Under the pieces are notes generated by a model. The model ran no database searches. It was not told where the DNA came from and worked only from the letters and a program-made list of their open reading frames with translations. Positions 21,547 to 32,911 of a stretch of DNA of 64,000 nucleotides are shown here, piece after piece; position 1 is the stretch's first letter, and every line of letters begins with the position of its first letter. Origin of the DNA: Acanthochlamys bracteata (Eukaryota > Streptophyta > Magnoliopsida > Pandanales > Velloziaceae); contig CM034142.1 of NCBI GenBank assembly GCA_019914995.1, positions 6,943,513 to 7,007,512 on the forward strand, in the 5' to 3' direction. The translations under genes were made by a program, and so were the position numbers.

Positions 21547-21808
21547 CGCTGAGGAGGCTTCCATTCCACCCAACAGCTGCTAAGAAGAAGCTCAAAAGCA
21601 TTAGAGGGGAAAATGAATGGTGAGAGAACTTGCAATGGGAAGACAAACATATCTTTGAACCATATTTCTTTGAATTTGGAGATGATAATTTCATGAAAAA
21701 TTTAAGGAGGTGGTGTTTGGAGAGTACGAGGAGACAGAAGATTGAGGAAGACGCTCGCAAAAAGATGAAGATGAAGAGAAGCAGGAGCGAGTCAGAAACA
21801 GAATAAAA
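21547..21808 (+). pseudogene. Isolated 3' end of a CNL gene
   Basis: Begins at GCTGAGGAGGCTTCCATTCC and follows the last 260 bases of the CNL genes: RRLPFHPT, KKKLKSIRGENEW, then a TGA where the paralogues have TGG GAG, then ENLQWEDKHIFEPYFFEFGDD. Its tail (AAGCAGGAGCGAG...) resembles CNL3 more than CNL2. Nothing upstream matches the rest of a CNL. It marks a former extra copy or an unequal exchange. Confidence 0.85.
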
Positions 21809-22745
21809 GCTTTTATTGCTGTACGTCTACCTGTTATTTCCTAATTTGAAGTTCAAGATGGTCTGCTGTAGTATCCCAAGGATTTTAGTTGATGCTTGTC
21901 TACAGTAACACTTTTTAAGGAAATCGTGCGAGGTTCTGGTCCTTCTACTGCGAGGATTGGTGAATTCGGTTTGCATCCCAAGTGCGCGCTCCAAGAAGAT
22001 AAAGAAGGATATAACGAGATTTATTGAACAAGAACTATATGATTCAAGTGATGAAATTGCTTCCTGCTATTTATTTTAGTGATTAGTTTTGAACACTAAA
22101 AATCTTCTTTTCTCAAATAATGAAAATGTATTCCTGCTGTTTTTTTTTTTGCCAGCATAATTGTTGAATATGTGTTCAGTTCACCAAAGCACTCACCAAT
22201 TTGCAGATCAACAATGAAAGATATTGTGTTAATGATGAATTCTAACAAACATATAATTGAAAATTTAATATTCTTAAATTTAGTTTTTCTTTTATAGCTT
22301 GATTTCAACAGATTTTACTTAGTAAAAGATTTATTGTTGAACAATTTAGATTGAGTTAAAATATACTCAAATGAAGAGATTTATTAAGACATTCAATTGC
22401 ATCCAAAATTTACTTTTTTTTTCTAAATTTTGAATTAGATCACTTCATACCACAGTTTCAACTCCAAAATTTATTTTTATATTCACAATAAACTTCAATT
22501 TCATCAAAATTCACTATTCATTTTGTATTTCAATTATTATTCTAACTTTAGCTCCGCTAGTTGTATTTTTTATAAAATTTTATTTTTAGAAAATTCACTT
22601 CGTTAAACTGAATTTCATATAATTAAAATATACTTTTAGAAAAAATCTCATTAATCATTTATAGTTTAAATAAAAATTATCTTTAGTTAATTAATTGGAA
22701 CTAAAGTGATTCTAGTCTTCAACCTTGGGTTTGTCTACTAATAAG
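21809..22745. other. Intergenic, nothing recognised
   Basis: AT-rich DNA with TTTATT and AAATTT words, no open frame of interest and no clear repeat. Confidence 0.5.
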
Positions 22746-22968
22746 GAGCCGTTTAGCGAAGCTTTCTAAAGCTGTTTTTTATTTTTATTTTATATTTTTT
22801 AATATATTTTTTATAAATATTAAAAAAATTATTTAAAAATTTGAAAAAAATAAATTTTTTTTATATAATAAAATATTATTATTTATTATTTTATTATTTT
22901 TTTGAGTTAAAAAATAAAATTTATTTTTGTAAAAAAATTTATTTCAAAAGTAATTCCAAAAACATCTA
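22746..22968. mobile_element. MITE-like AT-rich element
   Basis: Starts GAGCCGTTTAGCGAAGC, has the family's middle (TATTTTTTAATATATTTTTTATAAATATTAAA, read in parts) and ends near CCAAAAACATC. The ends are degenerate, so membership of the GCGTTTGG family rests mainly on the interior. Confidence 0.45.
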
Positions 22969-22980
22969 ATTCCCTTCAAT

Positions 22981-23045
22981 TTTATAAATCAAAGCGCAAT
23001 CCATTTAATTCACCTTAAATTTTATAAATCAAAGCGCAATCCATT
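22981..23045. repeat. 40-bp direct repeat upstream of fibrillarin
   Basis: TTTATAAATCAAAGCGCAAT occurs at 22981 and again at 23021, followed by CCATT each time. Two copies with a 40-base period, about 240 bases before the fibrillarin start codon. Confidence 0.8.
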
Positions 23046-23090
23046 CACCATTATTGTTATTATTACGAGGCTCGTTACACTGAGAAAAAG

Positions 23091-23210
23091 AAAAACAAAG
23101 CCCAGCCCATTAAGGGAAACCTGTAGCTATTACTTAAGTTGACCTAACCAAAAAAAAAACTAAAACTTCCTGAAAACCCTAAACCTTCTCCCCAGTCTCC
23201 CTTATAAATT
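23091..23210 (+). promoter_or_regulatory. Fibrillarin promoter: site II, telo-box and TATA box
   Basis: AGCCCAGCCCATT (23099-23111) is a pair of inverted TGGGC(T/C) site II elements. AAACCCTAA (23174-23182) is a telo-box. TATAAAT (23203-23209) is a TATA box 50 bases before the start codon. Site II plus telo-box is the known signature of plant ribosome-biogenesis and translation genes, bound by TCP-type and telo-box factors. This fits fibrillarin exactly. Confidence 0.75.
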
Positions 23211-23258
23211 CATCGTTGGCTTCGTTTCTTCCCTCTCTAAAATCTCTCAGCCGCAATC

Positions 23259-26200
23259 ATGAGACCCCCAAGAGGTAATAAAAAATTTCAATACTTGCAA
23301 CTTTGATTCTTGTTTCTGTTCAGATTTAGATGATTTAAGACAGTTCGAGTTGTGTTTCTGCTGTTTTGTTTAATTTCATATGGAATGTGATTTATTTGGA
23401 GTTATTATTTTGAAACTATTATAGCTGTTTTATGTAGTTTACCGAAAAATTTTGTTTTGGAATGGTTAGTTAAGCTATAGATGTTGTATTGTAAGCTTGG
23501 AAGATTATTAAAAGTCCCTTTTCTTTGGTTTCATGTGGAATATTTCTGATTTTGTGTGAATCTTTAAACAACTATTTACAGCTGTTCTAGGTCTAGTTTT
23601 TCATTATTGTACAGTAAATTCGTATTTGTTTTTGTCTTTTTTGAATCACTATTAGGTGGTGGTAAGTATTAAGTGAAATTTGGATATTTTTGGGGAACAG
23701 GTGATTACAACTATGAAGTTCATGTCAATTTAGATCACTATGTTTTAGATTATTCACTTAATTAAACTTTTATTTCCTTTTCTGTGAAATTTGTTATCAC
23801 GAGTGAAGTTTTGACTGTGTTCTTACTATAAATTTGTTTTCTGATACTTTTACTTTTCTGAAATGTGATCAGGACGTGGAGGTGGCTTCAGAGGCCGTAG
23901 TGATGGTGGCGGTGGTAGAGGTAGGGGCCGGGGTGGTGGTGGAAGAGGTGATTGGGGAGGTCGTGGTGGTAGAGGCCGTGGCGGGGGCCGCGATGGTGGA
24001 CGTGGGGCAGGGAGAGGCCGTGGAGGTCGTGGTGGTGGAATGAAGGGAGGGAGCAAGGTTGTTGTTGAGCCACATAGACATGAAGGTGTTTTCATTGCAA
24101 AGGGCAAGGAAGATGCACTTTGCACCAAGAACATGGTCCCCGGAGAATCAGTCTATGGCGAGAAGAGAATTGCTGTGCTGGTAATTGCAAAAGACTGATC
24201 TTTGTTTGTCGTGTGTTTGTAGGCAGAAAAGATATTAATTACTGTTTTGGAATTGCAGAATGAAGATGGGAGCAAGACAGAGTACAGAGTGTGGAACCCT
24301 TTCAGGTCGAAGCTTGCTGCTGCTATTCTTGGTGGTGTTGACAACATCTGGATTGTGAGTGCTCTTCATTTTCCGACAATTACTAACTTAAAGTATGTTA
24401 ACATCGACAGTAGAGTTTACATTAGTTAGAAATGAATAACTTTGAAGATCTTAATTATTCTATGCTACTAATTGCTTTTTTAACCAAAGTTCGTAGACAG
24501 CTAGGTTTATCTTAAAGCTATGTTCAGATGATCTCCTTGCATTATTATATGGAAAATCTATCTGTAATCTATTATTCTGATAGAGTGAACTTTATGTCTT
24601 ACACTGAAGCCTTCTAACAATGTCAGTCATTAATCTTTGTTGAGCTGTAATTTTATGGTTGCTAGGTAGTATATGGTGTACGCTTCATTTTATTTTGTAT
24701 ATGATGCCTGCAATGAGTATTTATTTGTAGATATGAGCTTTATGATTAACACTTTGCCTATAGGCACCTGGAGCAAGAGTCCTTTACCTTGGCGCTGCTT
24801 CGGGGACAACTGTTTCACATGTCTCTGACATTGTTGGACCTGTATGCTTCTTCTCCCTTTGAATTTCAAGGATCTTTTTCTATCCACATACATTTGTCAT
24901 AAAGGAGCATTTGTGGGATGTTTTTGTATCTATTTGGTTTTGCTTGCAGACTGGAATGGTCTATGCTGTTGAGTTTTCTCATAGAAGTGGCAGGGACCTC
25001 GTGAACATGGCAAAGAAAAGAACAAATGTCATTCCCATTATTGAAGATGCTAGGCATCCTGCAAAATATAGAATGTTGGTTGGAATGGTGGATGTTATAT
25101 TTTCCGATGTTGCCCAGCCAGATCAGGTTTGCGTAATAATCTTCTAGTTTTTGAAGAGCAATGTTCCTCTTTTCACCTTTATACTCTAACATTCTTACTA
25201 GATTGTTGATTGTTTTAGTTTACCCATGTACAAGGAAAACATAAGGATTTTTGTCCATACAATTTGTGCTTGTCAATTTGTTTTGGCATAACTAAGCATT
25301 CTCCTGAGAACTTGTCGTTTTCGAAACTTTATGTTTGCGCCTTAATTTCAATATGTTGTACCTTGTTTCTACACTACACTTGTGTATAGGTAATAGTATG
25401 TCATTACATTTTTGTTTGAGTTCCATTGAGGACATATGGTAAATTTCATGAAGTTCCTAAATGTTTGTAGTTCTTTTTTATGAGCGTCTTTTTCAAGTAC
25501 ATGATGAGTTACTTGGATTCCCCTTCAGGACATCATAATGGATGATGCACATTCGAGTTTTCGCTGATGCCTTGGCTACCTTAATATAGTCGTGAGCTAG
25601 ATTTTTGAATCTTTTCTTCTTTTTGTGTAGTTTTGTTGATTTTACACATGCTTAATTTCTGAAAGGGAGGCTTAATTTGAAGCATATGATGACTTACCCG
25701 GATTCCCCTTCAGGACTTCCAATGGATGATGCAGATTCGGGTGTCTGATGCATACACTGCTGCTCATCACTTGCCTTGTTTAGGATTTTAAAGATTCCAA
25801 TATTTTCTAGATTGAACTGTTCCATCTTTATCTTGTTCTAAACTAGAAAGTTCTTTTCATCTTATTTTCATTTAGTAAACGTTCAGTTGCCCGGTTTTCT
25901 TGTGAAATGTTTTCTGTCAGCATTATATTTTTGTATATTTCTCTAGCATATCAGATAACTTTGCAAGAATACAGCATGCACTACTGCAAGAAACGCTGTT
26001 TCTGACACGAGAATAATGATACTGAGCTAATAGTGTTATTCATGTGTTTTATCTAGCTTGTTATAGAGGTGATCACCATGTGCTTCAATACTAAACCCCT
26101 GACTTCCAAGAATTCATGCATGAAGTTCATACATTTAGTAGTACAACTTTGCATGGTGAACATTGGCTACTGAAAAGCTACGGCCGCATATAAGGTTTCT

Positions 26201-26670
26201 TGTTATAAGGACCGTTCAGAGTGCTGAATGTAGTCTCCAAGCTGCTATGCCATGATTCTTTGAATTGGTGACAATGTGTTGTATGAATATGCTGATTTCG
26301 TGCTTGTTACTTCATCACTGACCTTGTGTCATGTTCTTCAGGCAAGAATTCTGGCTCTCAATGCCTCATACTTCTTGAAGGATGGTGGTCACTTTGTAAT
26401 ATCAATTAAGGTATTCTTTTTCACTTAGCTACTACAAAGGTTGTATGTGCAACTGTTCTTAATGAGCTCATGGTTTTACTTCGCCAGGCAAACTGCATAG
26501 ACTCCACTGTTCCAGCAGAAGCTGTGTTTGCACAAGAAGTTAAAAAGCTACAAGCTGAGCAGTTCAAGCCATCAGAGCAAGTAACCCTTGAGCCCTTCGA
26601 AAGAGATCACGCCTGTGTTGTTGGCGGCTACCGGATGCCAAAGAAGCAGAAGCCCGCCACAGCTGCATAA
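23259..26670 (+). CDS. FIB: Fibrillarin, box C/D snoRNP 2'-O-methyltransferase
   Basis: SAM-dependent enzyme that 2'-O-methylates rRNA in C/D snoRNPs in the nucleolus. Seven exons: 23259-23274, 23873-24180, 24259-24354, 24764-24841, 24950-25126, 26342-26410 and 26488-26670, 308 aa in all. The tiny first exon encodes MRPPR plus one base. A Gly/Arg-rich (GAR) domain fills about residues 6-63. The methyltransferase fold follows: [14 protein letters not shown], the SAM-binding [43 protein letters not shown], and the C-terminal [16 protein letters not shown]. The length fits plant fibrillarin (about 310-320 aa). All splice sites are GT-AG. Intron 5 (25127-26341) is the long one and hosts the snoRNA candidates, as in Arabidopsis FIB1/FIB2. 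Confidence is high. Confidence 0.97.
25494..25574 (+). ncRNA. C/D-box snoRNA candidate, U60 family (copy 1)
   Basis: In intron 5 of fibrillarin. C box ATGATGA at 25501-25507, C'-like GGATGATG at 25540-25547, D box CTGA at 25564-25567. CAAG (25494-25497) can pair with CTTG (25571-25574) as an outer stem, with mismatches next to the boxes. The core GGATTCCCCTTCAGGA is shared exactly with copy 2. Arabidopsis fibrillarin genes carry a U60 snoRNA in the same intron, which is the main reason for the name. Confidence 0.75.
25682..25751 (+). ncRNA. C/D-box snoRNA candidate, U60 family (copy 2)
   Basis: C box ATGATGA at 25686-25692, C'-like GGATGATG at 25724-25731, D box CTGA at 25745-25748. GCA (25682-25684) pairs with TGC (25749-25751) around the boxes. 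It is alignable with copy 1 over nearly all its length, differing mostly next to the boxes. Of the two, this has the better terminal stem and looks the likelier functional copy. Confidence 0.8.
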
Positions 26671-26891
26671 GCAAGATTGTTATCTCCTGAAAAGTTCGCC
26701 GAAACAATTATATTTCAAGTAACGTTGTGCTACATGCATCACAGTATATCTTTTTTGGGGTAAATCATTTCATGTACTAAAACTGTTTGTGTAACTTATT
26801 AGAGAATTTTGTTTGATTTTTTCTTAGTTTTAATGTTCTGTTTGTAATCTACTTTTTTCCTACATGTAAAACTTGGCTGTTGTTACGAAGA

Positions 26892-27113
26892 GCGCGTTTG
26901 GCATAACGTTTGGTAAGCTATTTTTTAATTTTTTCAAATTATATATTTTTTAATATATATTTTATAAATATTAAAAAATTTATTTAAAAATTTAAAAAGT
27001 GTAAAAAAAATTACGTATAAAATTTTTTTTATTATATATATTTTTATTTTTTAAAAAATAATAATATTTTTTATTTCAAATTTATTTTATAATCAATTTT
27101 AAACACTTCCGAA
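26892..27113. mobile_element. MITE-like AT-rich element
   Basis: GCGCGTTTGGCATAACG start, AT-rich middle with TATAAATATTAAAAAATTTATTTAAA, and end AAACACTTCCGAAG. Same pattern as the other GCGTTTGG elements. It lies 220 bases after the fibrillarin stop. Confidence 0.55.
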
Positions 27114-27220
27114 GTGTCAAAAGAAATTGTTACTCTTAGTGGGCCATACGTTCGGCCCGGTCGTTTCTTTAGACAGGCCTACTGTAGGGTCTTACCTTCT
27201 ACTTCATACTAATAGAATGC

Positions 27221-27257
27221 TGACGTCAGCAGGCAGGCTCACGTGGGGATGCACGTG
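27221..27257. promoter_or_regulatory. bZIP-type cluster: TGACGTCA and two CACGTG boxes
   Basis: A perfect C-box palindrome TGACGTCA (27221-27228) is followed by G-boxes CACGTG at 27240-27245 and 27252-27257. A further CACGTG lies at 27822-27827. These are ABRE/G-box and C-box cores bound by plant bZIP (and bHLH) factors. The cluster lies 550 bases after fibrillarin and about 1.45 kb before the G-gamma start, so it most likely serves the latter. Confidence 0.55.
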
Positions 27258-28249
27258 CTCTGACCTGTTGATTATTGTGGGCGTTTCTGACTAGTTCTTC
27301 AACTGTCCACATCTATCAGATCTGTTCCTACACCGTTGCTTTTACCCATGCTTATACAGCTAATTTAGCCAGTCAATTTGCGCCACGTAGTAACATATAA
27401 TTACTCTATATTTTGATTAGTTTGTGTAGGTGTTTCTGTTTGGTGAAAGTAAGTTGTGTACGAGATGGACCCCACCAGACTGTGATACGTCGCGGTCTTA
27501 CGAACAGTTCTCGTTCAATTCCACTTTAATTTACTTTTATTCAATTTTATCACATTATTACAAATTATTAGAGAGTTGTATTAAATAATAATACTAATTC
27601 AAGTTTTACTTCTAAAAAATAGTCAAAATGTTTCATATAAATTTCAAACTATTAAAGAGTTATTAAACATATAATTACAGAAAATTAAAGAATTAGAAAT
27701 ACTTGCTTCTTTTTCGTTTTTACTATATCGAGTTTAATCCCCAGAGGTTTTACTGCACCTGTACCTCACTGCATTGACTGCCACGTCAGGTACGGATCAG
27801 GATACAACAACCCGTGCTTCTCACGTGACACTAGTCATCTTCTCTTCCTTCTCCGTAGATCAACGGGGCGGGGCCTTTTCTTCCCATTCTTCTGTCAGTC
27901 ACACCTTAAACCAGCCCTTGAACCATTCCTTAAACCTCGTGCATAGTCAACATTATTAACTCAGTATATCTCCCGGTGTGTCTCAAAATTCAAACGCCAT
28001 TCTTCTGTCATTGCTTGCCGCTAGTTTCTCTTTCTGCGCTGAATTGTAGCAGAGCAGTGCTGGAAAATTTTGTTCTTGCGTAATAATTGCTTAGCTCGTG
28101 TTGTGTTTTTGCTCTGTTCTGCTGTATAGTGTTGTTGTGTCTGTGCAGAAAAAGGTTTTAGAAAAAAAAAGTAAAAAGAAATTCTCAATTTATTTCTTCT
28201 CTACAAATAGAAAGAGAATAAAAGAAAAAAAGGCGCAAAGCGAAAGAAG
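27258..28249. other. Probable promoter and leader of the G-gamma gene, no coding gene
   Basis: Mixed composition with one further G-box (27822-27827). Short open frames only. The transcription start cannot be placed from sequence. Confidence 0.5.
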
Positions 28250-28680
28250 ATGATTTTGATTGTGATAGCAATCAGAATGGTCTAATAAACCCGCGGAGCA
28301 AATAATTATTACAGTGCTCCTTAACGCTCCTCTTGGGGACATCTTCTGATAAGAGTTCTTCCCATTTCGATCTGATAAACCTGCGGAGCAACCATTATTA
28401 CCGTGACCCTTCCACTCTTCGCCGGCGAACACCAATAGCAGCAGCAGTAATAGTAGTTGCTCTCTATTGGCAGTCTAATAAACTCGCGGAGCAACGACGG
28501 CGATCATTGTGCTTTTTCACTCGCCGGGATGTCTATGTAGAAGAAGCTACAGTTCTACTTAGAGCGGTCTGTTGAACTTTTGGAGCAACAACGAAGTTTA
28601 GTTCACTCGCTGTTGATGATCTCAATAGCAATAACAGAAGCAGTGACAGGAGTTCTGTGAGCAGCCTGGTGAACCAGTGA
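28250..28680 (+). repeat. Four imperfect ~95-bp repeats with small uORFs before the G-gamma start codon
   Basis: The anchor TCT(A/G)ATAAAC(C/T)(C/T)GCGGAGCAA recurs at about 28281, 28371 and 28474, and in decayed form (TCTGTTGAACTTTTGGAGCAA) at 28568; the spacings are 90, 103 and 94. Two short upstream frames lie in repeat-related DNA, 28250-28285 (MILIVIAIRMV) and 28616-28660 (MISIAITEAVTGVL), plus a minimal ATG TCT ATG TAG near 28530. If transcribed, these would lie in the 5' leader and could limit translation. Confidence 0.7.
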
Positions 28681-28709
28681 AGGAGAGGAACAAGTAAGCC
28701 GAGTGGAGA

Positions 28710-31700
28710 ATGGCGGCGGGAGCGGTGCCGGAAGCGAAGTCGCCGCCTAGGTACCCGGATTTGTGTGGGAAAAGAAGGCTGCAATTGGAGTTGCAGATGC
28801 TTAACAGAGAGATGGGGTTTCTACAGGTTTGGTTAATTTTTTCCTTTCCTTCCATCTTTCAATCATTGTTAAAATTTTGTTTTCTGTTCTTGAGATTGTT
28901 TGATGGAGTGATTCAAGTGATTAAGAATCTTCTATTGGTTAATTAAACATTGTTGGCTGTTTATGTTGTGACTTGATTATTTTAATCATCTACTCTTTCT
29001 TTATTAATTCAAATCGTTACATGGTTTCTTATTTGCTATAAAGACTTTTTTTTTCGGGTTTTTAACTATGAGGTCTTTAAATGTTTCGTTCGTCAAAAGA
29101 ATCAGATCTGTGGTTGATTCATTGATTGTTTATTTAACTTATTTTAATTAAGGTGTTTAAACTTTAAACATGTATTGTAATCTTTGTTTGCTTTTGTTAT
29201 TTTTCTGATTAAAAGACTATAATTGGAAACACCAAACTCTGCTTTTTGAAGTCAATGTAGTTCCTTTTACTCAACTGGGAAGTTCTTTATTTAGATTTCC
29301 ATTCTCTATGAAGCTGATACTGCAGTTTAAGAAGCTTGATTTTGGAAAAAAAATGAACTTATTTGTCATGCTGGAACCTGGTGATTGGGACATTTTGTAT
29401 TCTTGATTGCTTAGCCTAGAGATAGTGACATGGATTTATTTGTCGACGCACTCAAGAAGTTTTATATATGGTATGAGATGATGGGGTTCTGTAGGACCCA
29501 TTTAAGCTCCGTTGGTTACAATTTAGCATACAAAAGCAACGGTTGTTGGATTATGACTTTAGTTTTATTTTTTTCTTTTTGCTTGAGATGGAAACTGTTC
29601 ATGAAGAGGCTGAGAAGTTCACAGTTTCAAATGTTCTTATAATATGGGAAAGAAACTGGTTGGTGTGGGCTACAAGGGGTGGGTTTTCTTTTTTGAGTGC
29701 AGACCCAATGAAGGGAGACTAACACTAGCTAAATTATTACTACATGTCAACTAAATTTATGACACTCGTTTGTTCTTTTTCTATTTCTTAACACTGTTGG
29801 TTTAATGACAAAATACTTCCTTTGAGAATTGTTTTCAAATTTCAACTTGTGCATAGTTAGCAAAAAGTAGTTCTTTAAACTAGTCAGTTGTCATATTTAA
29901 AGTTTGGTCAAGCCTAAGTGTGGAATTTTATATCCCTATCGATTTTTTAAGTCGTGAACTTGATTGTTGATGTGTCGAAGGATAAGCATTTCCTTTAGTT
30001 GAGCCCTTTTTGGTAACCCCAGAAGATTTTTTTAATTGTGTGCACCTGAGATTGGTATCCCAAGGAAGCTGAAATATTTATAGCTTAGTGGTGTAGCTTC
30101 TCGAGGTCAAGGCCATTATCCGTTATCACTGTCTAATGTATGTTTTCACTAGGTCTATTGTGTTTAGACAAATAAGTTAGGTAGTTCGAGTACTTCTTCA
30201 CATTAACATTTTTTACATATGGTAATTGCGAACCAATAATGTAAACTAGTTGAATGCAGCTGAATGTCTGTCTTGCCATTTTTAACCTCTCTTGTGGAGG
30301 CTTCTATTGGCAGAATATATCTTTTTATGTTGCATAACATGTTTCCCAGGTAGATGTCCAAGTGAGGTACATGTGAGCTACATGTTTATACATCAATGAA
30401 ATCTTTCCAAGCGGTTAAATAATGATCTATATATAATCCACTTGCCTGTGAAAAATGTTTGCCAGATAATGCATTGTTTTAGCTTTATGTTTTTATGCTT
30501 GAATTGTAAAAATAGGTCCATTGGAGAATTTGCATACATATTCTGGAAGTATTATATTCATAAAATTTAACCACTTCCTTCCCTGTTCCCTTACTCTCTT
30601 ATATTCTTATTTTATCTGCATTTTTCATATAGGTTATCCAATACAAGACATTGGTGACTATTGTTTTATGGAATGCTTATCGTTTGATTGTATGGATGCA
30701 CTCAATCATGTCCAACCAATTATTTGCATAGTGAATGGATGCCCTCATTTATGTTCTACTAGTTCTCTTTTGTTTAGACACAATGATGTTTTATTCTAAT
30801 GCACTTGTGTGATGTACATTATACAGGCATGCTGTACGCTCTGTTTATAGTGCACTTTGCTAAAAGTATAAGTAACTTTGTAGCTAGAATAATATGCCTG
30901 CTATTGACAAGGGATGAGCTTCCTTCTAAACTCCATTTTGTACAAATGAACTTTTTCTTCTGTGTTTATGCAATCGAAACATGGGTGCAAATGGATGGGC
31001 AATTAGCTGTTAGTAAATGTAGCATTGGCATCTTTAGTTTCTTCTTGTTACGACTTTTTGTGCGCCATAACACATTTTTTTGTATAAAGCAGGAGGAATT
31101 ACAATCACTTGAAGGGCTTCAATCTGTTTCCAGATGCTGTAAAGAGTAAGTTTCGGCTTCCGTTTTCTCAGCTCTCTATTCAGCTTATTTTTTGAGTAGC
31201 TGCGAAGAATATCATTGGCATAGAGTTTGTTTCAGTCTAGTCAACTTGGAAATTTGTTGAAAAGTTCATTAATGTGGTACTTGTTTAAAATGACCATTTG
31301 CTCACTTAAAATGGTTTCAGAGTTCGATAATTTAGACATGAATAGATGTAAGGTATAATTTCAGTTTTGCATGCTTTATATGTATATATGTCCTATATTT
31401 GAATGCAATGCCGAAACAACTTCTAGTTTGATATGGGGTAGAAAAAGATACATCCATTTTGTCCCCAAAATTGTCTCACTTGAATTAAATAACTTCCAAA
31501 TGTTGCAGCAACGGTAGTCTATTTCACCAACATCATATGATTGATTTTGCAGGATCAATGAGTTTGTTGGGACAAATCCAGATCCGCTGATACCTATGTA
31601 TGTTAGTCTTGTACCTAAGCATTTGCCTTTAATTTTCTTCATATTGGTTAAACATTGTTGATATTGTCGTGTCTGTCAGAAACAAGAGGCATCACCAATC

Positions 31701-32911
31701 CTACTGCATTTTCAAGTGGCTATGGTATTTTCTCTCTTTTTCATTCTTGTCGGCATTTTACTGTTATGTTATTTCTGATGTGCTAAGCTGGTTAAGCTTT
31801 AAGCGAAGGATTTAGTGGATTAGAAAGTTCAAAATACATCAAATCTTGACATGCTAGATAGTATTACATCTTGTTCTGCACAAGCAGTCAATTCTTAGAA
31901 AACATTGCCTCAATAATCATCGATCGCCGTTGCTGCAGTGTACTGCCTAACTGCTAGTTTGCACATTTATTTAGTTTGTTTTACTGTCTTATTTGTAGGA
32001 GAACGGTATGTGCTGTTACCTTGAACCATTTCACTGTTATGTATGCTTAATGGTTTTGTCTTTTTGTTTTTGTTTTTTTTTTTTCTGACAGTATTTTCCT
32101 TCTTTTAATTTTGTCTAGGTCGTTATCTAGCACATAAGGCATTGTAATGAAGCTCTGCTTCTTATATGCATGTTTTGCCTGTAACCATATTTGAACCTGT
32201 CCCGAGACGTATCAGTTCCAGTCACATCATGATTGTTTACCATTTGAATAAGCTCGTTACTCCATTATTTTCACAAATGTCTTGTGACAACAAGTTCATT
32301 CTATCAAGTTGCAAAGACTTTCTGTCTTCTTCTTTTCTTAGCAGGGTTAACAGCATCTCTTAAACTTTATGCATCTAAAATGGACAATTTCTGAATGTTT
32401 ACAAGATTTTGAAGGAAGTTTTTAGCTCTGAGTCTCCTCATTTATCATGTTAAACATTTTACTTGTGTTGAGCAGGAAAAGGTTCTGCCTGTGTCTCTCA
32501 TGGACCTGCTGCTGCGGTGGATGCACTTCTGTGCTGGAACCAGAAAACTGCATATGCGCATGTCCCGACAACTGTTGCAAGTGCAACCTCGGTTGTCCGC
32601 AGCCGTCATACTGCTGCCGAACTTGTACCTTTCCATGTTGCTCGAATTCTTCGACATGTTATAATTCATGCTGCAGCTGCCCAAGTATCTCATGCTGCAA
32701 GCCACGGTGCTCTCAGAGCTCATGCTGTAGACCGAGGTGCCCAAAGTGTAGCGGACTGTGCTGTTGCTGTAACCTTTTTTGTTGCATGCCGCGGAAGATA
32801 TCCTGCCCTGAATTTTCTTGCGGTTGCGTCTGGTCTTGCCCGGAATGCACTGGTGCATGCCACTGCCCAAAGTGCTCAAGGCCATGCTGCACGAGCGGAT
32901 GCCTGTGTTAG
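28710..32911 (+). CDS. AGG3: Type C heterotrimeric G-protein gamma subunit (AGG3/GS3/DEP1 type)
   Basis: Pairs with G-beta at the plasma membrane; relatives control organ and seed size and stress responses. Five exons: 28710-28826, 31093-31145, 31553-31597, 31680-31724 and 32476-32911, 231 aa. The GGL-type N-terminus has [20 protein letters not shown], then [18 protein letters not shown] and [13 protein letters not shown], all close to AGG3. A Trp/Cys stretch ([16 protein letters not shown], a possible short membrane segment) leads into a tail of about 140 residues very rich in CC and CxxC pairs, the mark of type C subunits. It ends in Cys but has no clear CaaX box, as known for this type. 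Intron 1 is long (2.27 kb). Arabidopsis AGG3 is about 250 aa. The frames opposite the Cys-rich exon are shadows. Confidence 0.95.

Noticed and set aside
23850-24134. Pro/Thr-rich frames opposite the fibrillarin GAR exon
   Set aside because: Antisense of Gly/Arg codons; the plus-strand protein is certain.
30521-31149. Open frames in AGG3 intron 1
   Set aside because: Phe/Leu/Cys-rich translations of AT-rich intron DNA; the last part overlaps exon 2 in a frame that only partly agrees.
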